A stretch of 62,000 nucleotides of DNA from Acanthaster planci (taxonomy: Eukaryota; Echinodermata; Asteroidea; Valvatida; Acanthasteridae). The DNA lies in the NCBI RefSeq assembly GCF_001949145.1, contig NW_019091358.1:3569654-3631653 (forward strand), written 5' to 3'. The position numbers were made by a program, and so were the translations under genes. Positions 31,034 through 45,827 of this stretch are shown in pieces. The notes beneath the pieces were generated by a model. The model made no database searches and had not been told where the DNA came from. It worked only from the letters and a program-made list of their open reading frames with translations. How positions within the stretch are numbered: position 1 is the first letter of the stretch; each line of letters starts with the position of its first letter.

Positions 31034-32985
31034 GTAAGTGGATGCTGGCACTTCCCAGATCCTTTAAAATCCACTGGAAAATTTTGAATTTTTTTCCCAT
31101 GAGGATTTATGAATGTGGAGCCATCCATCATCCAACATGCAGGAGACTGATGCACTTTGAATGTTTAGTTACAAAGACTTATACAGAGAAAAGGCCATTT
31201 TTCTCCTTCACGGCAGTGGATTATGGATAATTTAAGGAAGTTTCAGCAAAAATGAGGTGGTCAATGAATTAAAATTGAAATCATGTGTGGTTATTTGTAT
31301 CAGTGTTGTGATGTAGGCACAGTACCTACAAATATTTCTATGTTAACTCTTAATTCAGTACTTTTCTATACACATAATCCTACATCTACTTTTACCCCTT
31401 CTAGGGTGGAGTTTTCTTAACTCTTTATCCTTGACATCTCATAAATGGAAAATAACGTGGCATTAATATGTTTTATCCTCCATATTTGAGTTATTAATGT
31501 GTCCTATTTGAATCCAACCCTAGGCTGTAATTTTGTTTTATTGCCATCAATTCATGATCAGATGGGACTCCGTAAAAAAAAAGAAAATGGGGAGTTACTT
31601 TCCACACCCCAAACTGGAATGTTGACAGAGGTTACTTCATCAGGATCAGGTTCCTACCAATTTAGACATTAAATTGACTCTTCCAAGAATCCAAAACTCT
31701 CTGTTTCCCTCAACCAAATAAATAAAATTCTTTTGCATGGTAAATAATGTGCAGGGGTTATAATAACGCAAAGGTTGTGTCCTGAGAGTTAGATATTTAG
31801 TTGCAAGTGCATACCCCTGTGTAAGTCCTCCATGGGGTTAAATACATGTGTGTCTTTTTGTATCATCCCCAAGTTGAAGCGTTCATCCATCATGTTAGCC
31901 ACAGGAAGGAAAGGGAGTTGTGTGGGGTTTTACAGCAGGATGCTAATATGCGATAGCACTTGGCTCCTGTACATGTTTACCTTAAGGAGAAAACCTCATG
32001 TAAATATCATCATTCACTGACATACAGATGCCCACCTGTACAAAAGGTCCCCCGTCAAGCCTGTTCTGTCAGTGGACGAGGAAGGAAAGGCATCTCATTG
32101 TGTCTTCCCCCTTCCGTCTCCCCCCCCCTTAAGATTCTGATACCATGGGGAGTGGTTGGCGGGGAAGGGGGGTAGTCTCGGGATTGTCCTCCCCCTTGTT
32201 TGCCCACTCATGTCGATGAGGCCTGCTTTAACCTTAACTGCCTAGGCTGTGTGTAAAATCAAATTGAAATCAGAGGCTTTAACCCTCTTGGGACTAGTTT
32301 AAAGGAGGTACATGCAAGCCACCGACACCAACAATTGCCAGTGTGCAGATTTAAGAGCAAGATTGTGTGAAACGGTGTTCTCTTGAGATCTGTGGCCAAG
32401 CATTCAGAATTCGTTCTCACTGCTCACATCTGACGTTTGTCATCAGCAGTAGTCCAGCTCCAAGGAGTACCACCAAAAGCACCCAAGATTTATTGTTTTC
32501 TGTAAATCTTAGTGAAGAATCTTGAGATGCCAGCCCGTCCTTGTCCACAGTTAATTCATTTACTGGCCCTCAGCTCCTCCCTCTCTGTGGCTTGGAGAAG
32601 TGAAATAAATCATGCCCCCAGCTCCAAAGATCGGCAGTTGACTCTGACTTCCTGGCACTGTACCTGCATAGCTGTGATGCTTGGCATTCTGTACAAACAG
32701 CCCAGGTATGTGACAAGCTGGCTTCCTTGGGAAGCTAATTGTCAGTGATGAATCCGATTTACTTGGATAAATATCACTGTGAATTTTCTTCAGTGTGGGT
32801 ATTGATGGGCAGGAGAAATCAGTCCTGTAATTCACTTCAGATAATTCCAGTTTGCGTCCTTTCTTTTGTTGATTTCATGCATGTTTCTTGAAGCAGTAAC
32901 TCACGCTGATTCAAGAAACAAGCCAAAAGTTTCTTGGTTGACCACAGATAACAATCTTAACTTGTTGCTATTACAGTGAACACTC

Positions 32986-33023
32986 CTTCAAAATCCACCA
33001 GGCCCTTCAAAATCCACCAGGCC
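32986..33023 (+). repeat. tandem duplication, 19 bp x 2
   Basis: CTTCAAAATCCACCAGGCC occurs twice head to tail (32986-33004 and 33005-33023) with no mismatch. Confidence 0.9.
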
Positions 33024-35319
33024 CTGTTTTTTTTCATGGTATAAAGCCATTGACTCATTTGACTGGGTTTGCTGCCATTTGAAAACTGCATACGTATACA
33101 TAAGTACTTGTCAAACATTTTCTCCTAAATCAAGCTGTGTTAACTCTTTGGTGGATTTGATTCCAACAAAATATTAAAATCAGAATTTTTCATGTTCTTT
33201 GTTTTCATATTGTGTCTTTACAATAAAAACATTAAGTGTTCACCAAAAAGTCACAGTGGTGATTTGGTAGAGTTTAGGTTCCATTACCTAAAACCACTGG
33301 CCACTTCTCCCTGTAGTAAATGCAGACATAACGGCCAGGATCAGAAAATGTTCTTTTTCACCTATGCCTTTTTCTGGGATAGTTTCCCAGATGAAGTTTG
33401 ATCAAGTCCTATGCATGAAGTCTATTTTAAATATTGGTGACTCATAATTGTATGGAAGACCTGTCAGGGTGCCAGGGAAAAGGCCAGCGAAGACCTGTTA
33501 ACAAGATTTGTGGGGATGTTTCACTGTGGATCTAGGTGAATTCCAGGTCTAGCGTGCTACACACGGAGGGCCTCTCACCAACTGGGCTCCACCTGTGAGT
33601 CACGTTTCCTTGATTCAGGCAGAGGTTATGATTCCAACATTTATACACTGCTGTTTGCTGCATGAACAACTGAGATTACTCTCAAAGAGACAGTTCACCA
33701 TGGCGTGTAATCAGGAGAGAGATTGGTTTAAGCCAGTACTTCAATTAGATCTGTCCGCACTGTATAGGAGCAAGACATGTTGTGTTTTCACATATAGCTA
33801 TGACGGCTATTTGGTAGAAACATCTTCATGTGTTCTTGGTGCGGGACACGCTGAGCATACGTGACAAGGTTCTACTGGCACGTACTGTCTTTGCACATGC
33901 TTGAGCCCGGTTGAATAACTTCCCACCACTCTGTCTCTTCCTTGCTGGTGCAGGGGGTGTTTCTTGTCAAGGTGCCACAGTAAACTTTGTGCTGTGAACT
34001 CGCGAAAGTTGAAATCATTCCACCGTGACCACTTTCACCATGAATATTGCTTTGTGATGTAAAAGTTTCAATCTGATTTCTTTCCATACCAACTGCCCTT
34101 AACTTGGAGCATTACATGCACTTTTTATGTGCACCACATTTATGAGAGATTTTAACACAAACAAGCAACATTCTGGACATGTTTGCAAGGGGAGCATGCC
34201 TTAAGCAAGCTGTATAATTTCATGAACTAAAATTTTCATACTAAGCTGTGTGGTTGCATTTTGACTGACATGAATTCACATTTCTAGTAATTACATTCTG
34301 TCTGAAATTGTTGGTTAAAAGATATTTACTGTGAAGTATGGAGCTGAAAAAAATGCATACTCAGAAATAAACTAAGGTGTCATAAAACTTTATGTGCAGC
34401 GTTGATTTATTGCATTTGTAAATGTTTGTCAAAAGTGTGCATGAAAAGTAGTTGAACAAGTTTACATGCCGAATGGGCAGGCTCGATAAATCTTAATAGC
34501 TGGCCTCAGTTAATCATAATTGTTCCAACAAAAGAATGCATGTTTTAAAGAAAAGTGACATTAAACATGTGCGCAGGTTCTGTTTTACCACAAGGTCACA
34601 CAAAGAGGTCAGCGCTAGGGGGTCTTATGCCCACATAACAGGACAAAACGGGAATGATTTTTATACCGATGCACACCTCAAATTCCAACTGGCGCCCTAT
34701 TTTTGGACATGGCCACATTTTAATATAAAATGTAAATCATAAATTACATGTATTCCGCATGCTTTAATATATGTCGTGACTCCCCCCCCCAAGGTTTCTC
34801 CGCTCTTGCACTGATGTAAGAGGACTGTTAAACACCCAGGTATTTTAGAATTTTGTAGATAACTTGTTTCACACATCTCTGTTTTCTTAATAAAAGTTTA
34901 AAAAGGTGTTAGACACTGATTGAACTTTGCACAACCTACCAGAATCTCCAACACAAGTAATGTAATGCAGTGGTATAGAAAATATTCAGGAAAGAGCTCA
35001 TAGGATAATATTTGGCAAAATCTATCGCTCATATGGACTGATCGTTGTAAATCTTTATTTCCCCAATCTAGATCTGCTTGCCATGGTAGGAACCTCCGCA
35101 ATTCAAATAATAGGCCTATTTCCTATTCCTGCTAGAACTTCTCATTTCAAGAATAGCCTAATTCCATATTACATCCACCTTATTTGTTTTTTGTTTTCAC
35201 ATATGTTTTGTTTTTAATTCTTGTGTCAATTTAGTTGTTTTACTTATCAGTATATTTTCAAGTAAATGTCATGTCTTTTTTTTTTACTAATTTTTAAATA
35301 TGTTTTTGGAGATCATGTA

Positions 35320-35353
35320 CAATAATAATAACAACAATAATAATAATAATAAT
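35320..35353 (+). repeat. (AAT)n microsatellite with AAC interruption
   Basis: A run of AAT triplets with a short AAC interruption. Confidence 0.9.
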
Positions 35354-35639
35354 GTGGGAAAAGTAGATTTGTTGATGTATACTTCACCCACTTAAACTCC
35401 TTGCTAACGACCAATACGTTTATCTATTTTCCAAGAAGCTACGTTTAATGATGCTGTTTGTGCAGCTCTTCTTTTTTTTTTTGTGCCATCTTTACCGAGA
35501 AACTGATTAGATCAACCATGTGTGGAATGACGTAGAGAGACAGAAGTATATACAGTAACAGCAAATTGTCGCTTCTCTGCTTTCTTATTTGTAACCGTAA
35601 ACTTTAGCAAGAAGGGTTTGTCACCTGTGCAAATTGTGG

Positions 35640-36025
35640 GGGGCACTGGATACTTCTTCCAGGGGTGTTTGGTCAATGCTCCATTGTGGCCTGGAATTTA
35701 CCCACTAACTGTGTTTTTCAGGGAACAATCGCCATCTAAATGACCTTATTCAGGGAAGGCCCTGACAGATTTCTAGAGCTCTATTGAAACAAGAAGGCAC
35801 ATCGTGACAGTGAGGGGAAAAGACAACCTCAAGTGTTGCTTTTAGCAGGGGGCCATTCCTCAGTATCCCCCAGGAAGAGATCCTCCTGATCAGGTAGTTT
35901 TCTCTCCCGAGACTTGTCAACAGAGGTGGGAGGTTTGATCAGAGAACAATGAAGGGGGGAGGGGTAGCTTTTAGCAAGATTAGCCCCTCAGGATGACAGC
36001 CCCTAAGTGACTCAAAAGGATTAGG
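35640..36025. promoter_or_regulatory. possible intronic enhancer, weak
   Basis: A GC-balanced block contains a TCF/LEF-like TTTGATC (35934-35940), a Sox-like AACAATG (35945-35951) five bases later and an Otx-core GGATTA (36018-36023). The motifs are short and occur by chance often; the clustering is the only support. Confidence 0.22.
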
Positions 36026-39000
36026 GGTAAGAGGGAATGATAAATGGGGCCAAATCTCTGTTGTCCTTCTTCAAAGAGAATGGGAACCCAGGTAGAGATT
36101 GAAGCCTTTCGGAATCCATTCAGGAGAAATCTACTGGGATAACAAATGAAGTCATTTCAGGAGGTGGAGTTGGTGATGTGTACAAAAACCTTAAGCCTCC
36201 AACCTGTCAGTGTAGGGAAACTGCTACATTAGTCTCAGAGTTCTATTTTGCTGGTGAGTTTCTTGTTAATATCAAAAGGTCACTTTTGCAGTCACCTAGC
36301 GATTCCTCACAATTTATTGTGATGAGACATGCATCCACCTTAGCCAAGTGCAGCAGAACACATACTAGGACTGCATGGACACATACTTTTTGTGCTGGTA
36401 CAGAGTACAGAGATTTTCTGTTACGGTTTAATTAAGATGGGTTAAAAGTACTCAACTACCTGTTTCCAAATATCATATTGATGATAGGGATTGTAATGGT
36501 ATAAGTGGTACTCTTTGGACTACTACTTACATTCATGAGCCAGTGCAGGACTAATGATGCACATGTGCCTTGGTGCGCATGCCCAAATGAGCAGAGATCT
36601 TGCATCCAGTTTTCATTTCAATGTGTACAGACTCTCAGCTTCTACCCAACAATGCCCTGTAGTGATATTACCATTCGGCATTTTATTGCTGATTATATTT
36701 GCAGCACTCGTCCAACGTGCATATAAATACACGTCCTTTGTATTTTGTTTGTGTTAAAACCTTCAGATCCACCACGGACAAAAACAGGGAAGTTTCGTAC
36801 TCTCTCTTCATTGTTAGTGTAAACCATGCCTCAGTGGTTCATACAGATTCCCAAATTATCAGTGGCTAAAGACCACACATATATGTACTTGTTCATTAGT
36901 TGTGAGGACTATAATTACTTTTTTTCAAGATGTATTTTTTTTACTATAATTACTTATTGGAAAGGATGCTGTGGGGTCCAAAAACAGTTTGGGGACATAT
37001 TTTTGTTCCTACAACTCAGTCCCAACTTTAGTAGTGTCCCCATAATGCGGTGAAGGCCTGGGTATATTCCAATGCTGTTACCCTCAAAATGGGTGGATTT
37101 TGGTTTGGGAGGGGGAGGGAGGAAGGAGGAGGGAAATAGGTGTCTCCACTCCCTTACCAGTTACTGCTGAAGTTACAACCTGGTGCAAGTGTGATACTCT
37201 TGTGTTAAGACTACATAGTCTCCCCCCCATAGGCCCAGGGGCTGTAGGGTAGAGTTACTTTGGTAGTTCTGACTAGGGAAGAAAAGATACCAGTCTGCAG
37301 AAGGGGGAAAAAGCACAAGAATTAGACAGAGGAAAATGAACGTTTATTATCAATTTGGAACAAGAAAGAGGAACAAAAATTTCATATAAACAGCAACTTC
37401 CGGATTCTGTCTGACATTCAGCACACTTCTTGGGTATTCAACTGAAAGAAAAACTTGTAACCATTTGGAAAGCACTGCTGGTGAAATCGCATGGCTCTTT
37501 TTACATCACGTTTCAGCACAGAAGCCTGGAAAGAGAAAGTTTGTTGTCCGAAGATTAGTAAGCACAGTAGAATTGCAACAGGGCAACAATACGACCCATA
37601 AAGAGTGAACACAGACCCGTTTCTTTTCAGGAGAGAGGAAGAGATTATCCAAAAACCAATGTTTAGGAACCGGGGGATTTACAGGTAACGATAGACAAGG
37701 GATTATCCAGAAAGAAGATAAAAGGAGATGAAACTGTATCTGAGTTCCAACTGGGGGAAGAAAATAATTGGTCTTAAAGAGTAGAGTGGCATAGTGGAAA
37801 CGATGACCTGTCAGTCGGTGTTAGTCCCAGGAAACAGGCGGGATTAGTCTCTTTGGAGTGGATGTCAAGTGTTCTAGCTCAGACATCACTCATTCAGGTG
37901 GGTGGCAGAAGTGAAAGTTGTTGCTCCTGGGGAACTCTCTATTCTTTTTTTTTGGGGGGGGGAGCAAAATAAATCTGCAGCCAGGACTGTGTGACTTTTG
38001 GTGAGTGGGTCAGAATAGAAGGAGGAAAGTGGTTTTTAATGTTGTTTGCCTGATTATTCAAAGAGAGTTTTTTGTTACTTTCTGCTTTTTTCAAAGCAAT
38101 CATGTCACCATAGTAGGCTTGTATAATACTTCAATACACTCAAACTTTATTATTTGTGAAAACAAAATGAATAGAGCAGATCAGGAATATGTTCAAAGGG
38201 CAGGTCGGTAATGGCAGTGAAACCATGCTCTCTGTAATGTTGCACAAAATACATGCAATTATTCAGCACCACTTATTCTGGATATCAGCTTCCATCAAGT
38301 TTCCCCTCTCGTACGTGCACAGTTATACAATGCTTTGATTGGTCCTTTGATGGGTCTGTGTAACAGTAGTTTACCTTGAGTTTCTCTCCAAACTTGCTTT
38401 CTGTTCATTATGATATCACTCTTTGCCAAATGTATGTGTGTGATTGATGGGGGAATTTATCCCCCCCCCTTCCTCCCCCTCCCTCCCAAGAGGGTATTAT
38501 ACCTGTACACATTTCCCCTCGAGAGACACATGATATGGGCTGCGGCTGAGATAGGGAATAGTGTACCCCTAGATGGGAGCACCTTTTCGTCTCTAACCAG
38601 TTTGGATTGATGTATACCAGGTTTTTCAGCACCCAGGGGGACTTTCCTATCAGACTAGAGAGGAGCATGGGCTAGGCACGACTCTGCCTTGCCCTACTTG
38701 CCTCATTGAGTTCAGGTTCCATTCAGTTTGAAACCTCTTTTGCTGTGTGAGGGTGCCGCCATGTACATCTTGTGAGTATTTGTAGGGCGGAGAAGGGTAA
38801 GAGGTAATCATGTGAAATGGAGGCACTCACAGTAGACTAGTAATACTGCTTTGAAGCATAGGATCCGTGTAGAAATCATTTTGCTTAATCATTTTGTGCT
38901 TGCAGTGATACTGTCTCCTGTTCAGACAGTATTGACACTTTGTGAGTCATGACTTAGAAGGAGTAAGTAGGCATCTTAGCAAGGTATCAGAGCCTACAAG

Positions 39001-40789
39001 GACTCCATCAAAAAGAGACAAGAGTGCACAGGGAATCAGGTGCCAGCCTTTGGACTGTAGGCTGCCAAGGGGGGAATTTCATCATCACTGGGTCCTCCGA
39101 GGCACAGATCTTGTTGCTCTCATTTTCCGCTTCATTAGGACCTATTCCGGCTGGCTTGCCCCAGTGTGAACAATGTTTTGGTGGGGATTGGGTCTGAGTC
39201 ACTTCACTGGACACTGCTGGCAATGCATATCTGCCGTGGGTATTCATTGGGGGAAAAAGAGGCATGGCTAGACAGACAACGAAGACGATTCTGTCTGGAC
39301 AATTGATATTCTTATGGGTGACTTGGTGAGTTGGCAGTGTCAATCACCTGTATTTGTTTGTGTACGTGTGCCTCAGGAGGTGAATGTGTATCTATGTTAT
39401 AAGCAGAAGCCAGAAAACTTTGCCATACATTGTCAAGTGCAAAAATAGTAATACTAATAAACAAATCAATAGTTGTCAGTTTATTCGGTCAGATCAATTT
39501 TGAGTCTGTACATGCACACTTTGTCTCATCACATTTATTAACAAATGTGTTTCAACCTGTATTGAGGCTTGTAATCTAGCTGTTGACTTCACCTTATTAC
39601 ATTACTAGTCATTACACTTACATTAAAGTAATATGGCCATACTGGTAAAAGCTACCAAGGTGCGCACTGTGCAGGTGCAGTCACCTTTGATGCTTATTTG
39701 CGCCTAGTATTACATTACTTGTCCTTTAGGTAGGCCTCTGTTAATTTTTTAAATTTTTGTTTTCATGCGGGAAGGAAAGCCATTTTAAGATGTAAACGTG
39801 CATAACTTTATTTCTTCCTGGGGCTAAGAGTAATTTCACATAGAGGATGTGTTTGAAAGAAAAATTATAAGTGAAAGGTTTGGGGCTTAGCAACTATTGT
39901 AAGGTAGGTAAGAATTGGGTGGGTATGTGACATACTATTGAAAGGATTACATTGATGGAAATGTCAAATATACATCGGTTTTGAATTGCAGCATTTCAGT
40001 TTTTTTTTCTCTTGGGAATTATTTGGTTCATACATACACTTTCTTCAAACTCTACAATATTTTTTTTTTACTTTTTACCTCAAATTGTCATGATGGCCTC
40101 CAGCCAAGATTATCCCCCCTCCCAAGCCATAAGTCACACTGCTGTGCAAACAACTTTAAAAGAAATTAATATGGTCAAAGAAAAAAATGAGGTTCACCTT
40201 ATTAAACCTGTGAGTGTTCCTGGGGGTGGACTTAAACGGTGACTAAGCAGGCCCCGAAACTGAGTAGATGGTGATAAAAATGAAAGGAAGTCAAGGTATG
40301 ACCCATTTTATAACATAATTATTTGAAGCTTGATGGCTGAATGTAGACATATATACGTACCCTGTGCCTACATGGCACATGCCTGGAGTATTTCAGAACT
40401 GATGGCTAACCTGCTTCGAGCTGATGTACTGATGATGTGAAGACCGAAATATTGGGCCAAGGGGACAAACAATCTTGGCAGTGAATCACTTGTAAAAACC
40501 TCTCTCTGGAGGGAAAATGTACTTCATTTCTTTTTAAAAATGTGTTTCTGGCAAGACGGTTTTGAAGTCTCAGCCATATCCATAAGATTTGTTGAAAAAA
40601 AAAAGTAATCTACTTTGAAAATTTATATCTATGTATATATTTTCTGAACTTTCTGTTTGATGTGAATTGGAGTAATACCAGACGTTTTTGTTGATATTTG
40701 TTTCTGTTGTCATTTTTAATGCTAGTTATAAAACAAACCATAGGGAAACTGACTAAGTCCCTAGACATTGATCATAAAAGTAGACAAAG

Positions 40790-40885
40790 AAATTGACTGG
40801 AGCAGGATTTGAACCTACGACCTCCGAAGCACTGTACCAGTGTACTGTTAAATAATCCATCAGCCTGGCTCTCCATTCAGCTGTT
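40790..40885 (-). mobile_element. tRNA-derived SINE fragment
   Basis: The minus strand contains a T-arm/B-box-like block, GGTCGTAGGTTCAAATCCTGC, preceded at tRNA-like distance by a degenerate A-box-like GAGCCAGGCTGATGG and a small anticodon-arm-like hairpin CACTG-GTA-CAGTG. The acceptor stem does not close, so it is not a functional tRNA gene. Confidence 0.5.
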
Positions 40886-43800
40886 TTTGTTATTTTTTGT
40901 GTGGTTTTGTGTGTTTAACTTTATCATCTTGATTTGACTGTACTGCATATGCAGTGTTTCAGTGAACTTCAAAAATCCTTTCCCCACCAAATGGCACTTG
41001 TCAAATTCCTGTCTCATTGTTCAGTGGCTTGGCCATGGTTACTAGGCATGCAGGCTTCATTGCTTAATAACACTGTTTTGCATGGAGCATTGTCAAAGAT
41101 AAAAGAAAGCTTGAATCCGTCCTCCTCCTGGAGTCCTTGACTGCTTGGAAAGAAATACTACAGGCTTGGAAGGCACATAGTTTCATGCTAAGAGATACAT
41201 GTACGTCTCTAGTTTGCTGCTTTTTCAGTTGAGGATAGTAACAAATGGAATGACCGTGAGGTCCATGTAGTGTATGATGCAAGATATGGGGCGGAGAGAA
41301 CCCCCCTTGCCTTTATGTTGGTCATTGTTTGATCAGAATCTCAGGAATTCTTTACAGACTTCTAGGGGGGATGTGTTAGGTAACAATAGTCTAGAGTGTG
41401 TCTAGGGATTCGACATGTGGGGGGGACCCATCGGCCCCGTATCATGCACAGTATCCCATGTAGGCTTTATACTAGCAAATTTGCCAATGCGAGCATGAAC
41501 TTTAGAAAGTATTTACCATTGATATGACTTAACTATACATAGGTAGAAGCTGCCAAAACAGGTCACATGTCAGTAATAAAGTTTGAATCTGTGCTGCTGT
41601 CCAGTGTAAAATTCATCAAATGGACTTATGTCATAATAATGACATAATAATAACGACTTATGTCGTTATGTCAAAGCTGGACTTGTGGGGCATTATTTTG
41701 ATTGCTATGTGCACATCAATATGTGCAATGTATTAGTTGAATGTGCACTCCGTTCTTCAGTACAGAAAGGTGCACATGCATGTAAAGAAATTAAACACAA
41801 AAAAACCTTAGCTTGCACAGTTTGTGTGCGGTAAATTTATCATAAATTTTTCCCCCACAGCAGACTTACTCTTTGGTCTGGAACAAGTTCATTTTTGGGG
41901 TATAAATTGGAGAGGAAGGGTAAGGCAGACTAGTCAATTCCCAGTGGGGGGAATGGAGCCAGCCTGGTGCCTAGACCTGTTGTGTCAGTTGTTGTATCTT
42001 CAGAAGGCAGCTTGATATGGCTCATTTAGATGCATTTAGATACTACCACTAAGGTTGCTAAAAATGTGGGCACAGAAGTGGCAAAACCCCCACCCGAAAA
42101 AAGATAAACTTTATATCCTACCTGAAGCCTTTTTCCCTTTAAAAAGTAACAGAAGCAACGTTGAAAAAGGTTGACTTCAACATTTGCCAGCAGACTTTGC
42201 AGGTGTATTTGTCCGTGGATGCATATGTACGTTTTGGGACATTAACCTGGTTGGCTGTGAGGCCTGTGTGAGGGGAATTAGCCTGGAGGCATAACCTTCA
42301 ACAACACCGATTCCGGCTGTATAGTGAAGTTTCTTCCCCTTCCTCCCTTCATCTTAGCACTTTTAGGAACACAGCCCGAGGGTGGAGTACACATACATAC
42401 AAACGGCTACAGCTACAGGTGCCAAATATTATACCTCCGGGCCGGGACCGAAAAATCTGATCTCCCCCCCCTTGCCCTCTATTCTCTGTCAAGTTGGAGA
42501 GGAAGTTCCCAAAATAATTGCACACGCCGTGGCATACCACCCTTCCCCTCGCTATAAAACCGCGGTCACCCAACCTTTTTCCCCTTCCTGTGTTCGCACA
42601 CACAAAAATACTGTAGGGACTATTCCTTGGTCAGAGAAGATATGCTTACTTCTGAGCTCAAACGACGTGTTTTTTCATGCTCAATGACCCCTACATTTCC
42701 AACAGCAGACAAGTTTGAGAGGATGTCTGTTAGTTTTATCTTGTATCATTTTGTGGTAAACTACGGCTTATATCACATATCATACATGTATCTTACACAT
42801 CTAACTTTGGAAAATGCTTGGAAAATATGTAAAATAATAGGGCTTGGCTTAAGAATTTTTTTAGTATAATCTTGGGCTTTAAATACATGATGCATACATA
42901 CATGATTTATGGATGTTGTTCACAACATCCTGTCTGAGTCGGAAAGTTGTCAAAGGGGAAAAAACAGATTGTTCATGAATTATGCCCTGCATGTTTCTTC
43001 AGGTCTAAGAGAATGTGAATGCCAATTACCGATAGTATGATATTTTTTTTATGGAAAAATACGGGAATAGTTTGAAAATTTCCGGCTCTGTAGGCTCTGG
43101 CTACACCCAAACATTTCAAAACGGTGCTGTTTGCCAGTCATGACTAAGTGATGTATTTCACCAAAACATTACCAAGTCATGTTCCAAATGCACAAAAATC
43201 CTTAGATTTACAATACCCTGTGGAACATTAAGCAAGAAGCCTTATCACAAACCAGGAACATGAGTAGGTGTATACATGTTGGAGTAATTTTTTCTTTGCA
43301 TCGTTATAAGGTGGGAAACTTTCATCGGAGATTAAAAGGGACCTCACCTAAGTAAATCACTTCATAATTCCCTCGAGTTCCTAATCCCCCCCACACAAGG
43401 TGGTGACAATTTCTCTGTTGGATAAATGTTCTGAGTCATGTTTTGCAGTTGAATGTTCCACTATCAGGCATCAGAGAGCCAAACACCAACATTGTTCTTA
43501 CCCTGTCGGTTTGACCCCCAGAAAGATTGAAATTTGACCCCATTACTTGGTGGGACTTGAGAATTACAATATGAGCAAAAAACCTCTAACTGAAGAAATG
43601 CCAGGGTCAAGCTTGTTGTGATACTGTCATCATATTTCTGCTGCAGGGGGAGAGAGTCACCAGGGATATTAGTCCAGTGGGTGTTTCCAGAAGGCAGTAA
43701 CTTCAAACAGTTCAACTGTTGCATGAACTTGCTTCTGTGTTGCTACTGATGGGAGGTGGGGGAGAGGAGAAGCACGCAGGAAAAATTAGCTTGCCAAACA

Positions 43801-45650
43801 GTTTGATCAGTCCCAGCTGTACCTGGGCGGTATACTTGAAACAAACCGTTGACGTGTACGCAAATTGCCAATTTGTTGATGAGAGAGTATACTTTGCAGA
43901 AGCCTTGTTCTTATTTCTTGACCCAGTTTGTATATTGAGCAGTAATACCACACCTTGATTGGGCCACAGAAAACCTCTCAAAACAGTTTATGTGCAGATA
44001 GGTGTGTGACTATACTTGCTGTGACACACTTAAAGGCTACCTATAAATCTTCTCATACATGCATGTACAAGTGACTTGTATTTTCAGAGTGGGGAACCAT
44101 GGTCAAAAGTTCCTTCATCAGTAAGTTTCTAACTAGTGACAATGCAATAGACCAGTAATTTAGGCTATTACTTTTTGAAAATTACACATTTGTGTTGATG
44201 CTTGTGTGTCTTTTGCCGAGAAACTTTTCACAAAGTTTGACTGATGATATTGCAGTTTTCAAGGTTAGAATTTCATACTTTCACCCAAAATTGCCAGCGA
44301 GGTCAGAAATAAAGGAATTAACATTTTACCGTTGGCTGTGACAGAGTGACATTCTTTGTAATGAATAAAGTACAGGCACCTGCATTTGGTATTCCTAATG
44401 AGTGGACTAAAAATAAAAAAGCCTCTCTATGCATGTACACACTGAGGTGTACAAATAAACTTCAACAGTAGGTCACATACACTCCTTGATGTTGCAACCA
44501 AATTTTGATGAATGGCTGTGCGCCATTGGGAAACCCTCTCCCCTCACAAGGTCCCTGGCTTCCTAACCTCTGCTGATGACCCAAGAAACTCAAGAATAAC
44601 ACCTCAGAGACCCATAACTCAAGGGAGAAGGACACTGGATGACAAGAGGAAGAAACGTTTGAGAATCCCCGGCCTAGATACTTTGACAGATGTACAAATT
44701 GTGCACTGAGGCTTTGCTTTATTTTCTGGCAGAGGCTGCAAGATTTTCTTTTGACGCTGACATGACAGATGTACAAATGGTATGGTAAAGACCCTCAACT
44801 TTTCCCAAAGCAGCTGGAAGATTTCCATTTTAGTGACAGCATTATTTAGTCATCTTATGGGACACAAATCAGGGCAGATTTTGAAAGAAGCAAAAGCTTT
44901 TTCTTGTGTAGGATCAGGTTGTCGGGCAAAAGAGGTTATGGTTTGTTGGACGGAGACAAATGCTGTTCTTTGCTTTTGAGCAATTTTTACATTATTTCAA
45001 AGTATTTCCTGTGGTTTTCGTTGTGGTCAGGATCTATGAACATTAAGTAGATCTGTCTGAAGTCAAAGTTGGTAATGAGTTTGTACACTTACAGAACGTG
45101 TAAAAATGCTGCATTATTGAAGTAATCCGGCAGTTATCATGATATCTTCTTATGTTTTTGTCTGATTAACCTGTTACACTGCAGAAATAATCCTTGGGAA
45201 CTGCAAGAAGATTGTTCTGGATGACCCAAGTATCAATATCCCACTAATTTATAAAACTTTCCTTTGTTTGCTCAAAATCATAGTAGTACTTGACCATGGT
45301 TCAAATTAAAGGACAGGACGTGCATTTTGTAACCTTACCCTGTTTGTTGGGTACACCTTGTCACTTTGGGCTGGTAAATACTATCTGAGTATAAAATCTT
45401 CACAATGTTATACTTGTTTTCCTGAAATTTGTTTAATGATTCTATAAATTCTGAGAGCAGGCTTTATTGAACCACATATATATGCAGAACTTTGATGACT
45501 GGCAACATTTGTTCTTCAGCAACTGCTCTCTGGAGATTTCAGCATGGGAAAAACTTTTTTCAAAGTAGTGAGAAGGGAGTACACTTGAAGCACTGAAAGT
45601 GCCCATTTTTACCTTGTCACAGCCAGGGGAAGGGATTCTGTCTCCTTGTC

Positions 45651-45691
45651 AGATCTTAGGCATCTTAGATCTTAGGATCTCAGATCTTAGG
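45651..45691 (+). repeat. interspersed 10-bp repeat x 3
   Basis: AGATCTTAGG occurs at 45651-45660, 45667-45676 and 45682-45691, with 5-6 bp spacers that are themselves similar. Each copy contains a BglII-type palindrome AGATCT. Confidence 0.85.
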
Positions 45692-45827
45692 TTTGCCTAC
45701 ACAAACATATTTTGTTGAAACTTTGTATGCATACATGTATATGTCCAAAGTTCCAACCATCTGATTTATTGCTTCTACAGTCACTGCTAATTAGTCTCAA
45801 CACAAAGTGATATGTCTGGTTTAGTTG

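Noticed and set aside
38755-38775. Perfect Kozak GCCGCCATG followed by a GTGAGT donor after eight coding bases
   Set aside because: A micro-exon of this kind cannot be supported; it lies downstream of Wnt exon 2 and the direct frame stops after four codons.
41625-41675. Palindrome-like TTATGTCATAATAATGACATAA region
   Set aside because: Low-complexity ATGACATAAT repetition; the pairing is imperfect and not distinguishable from a short AT-rich repeat.
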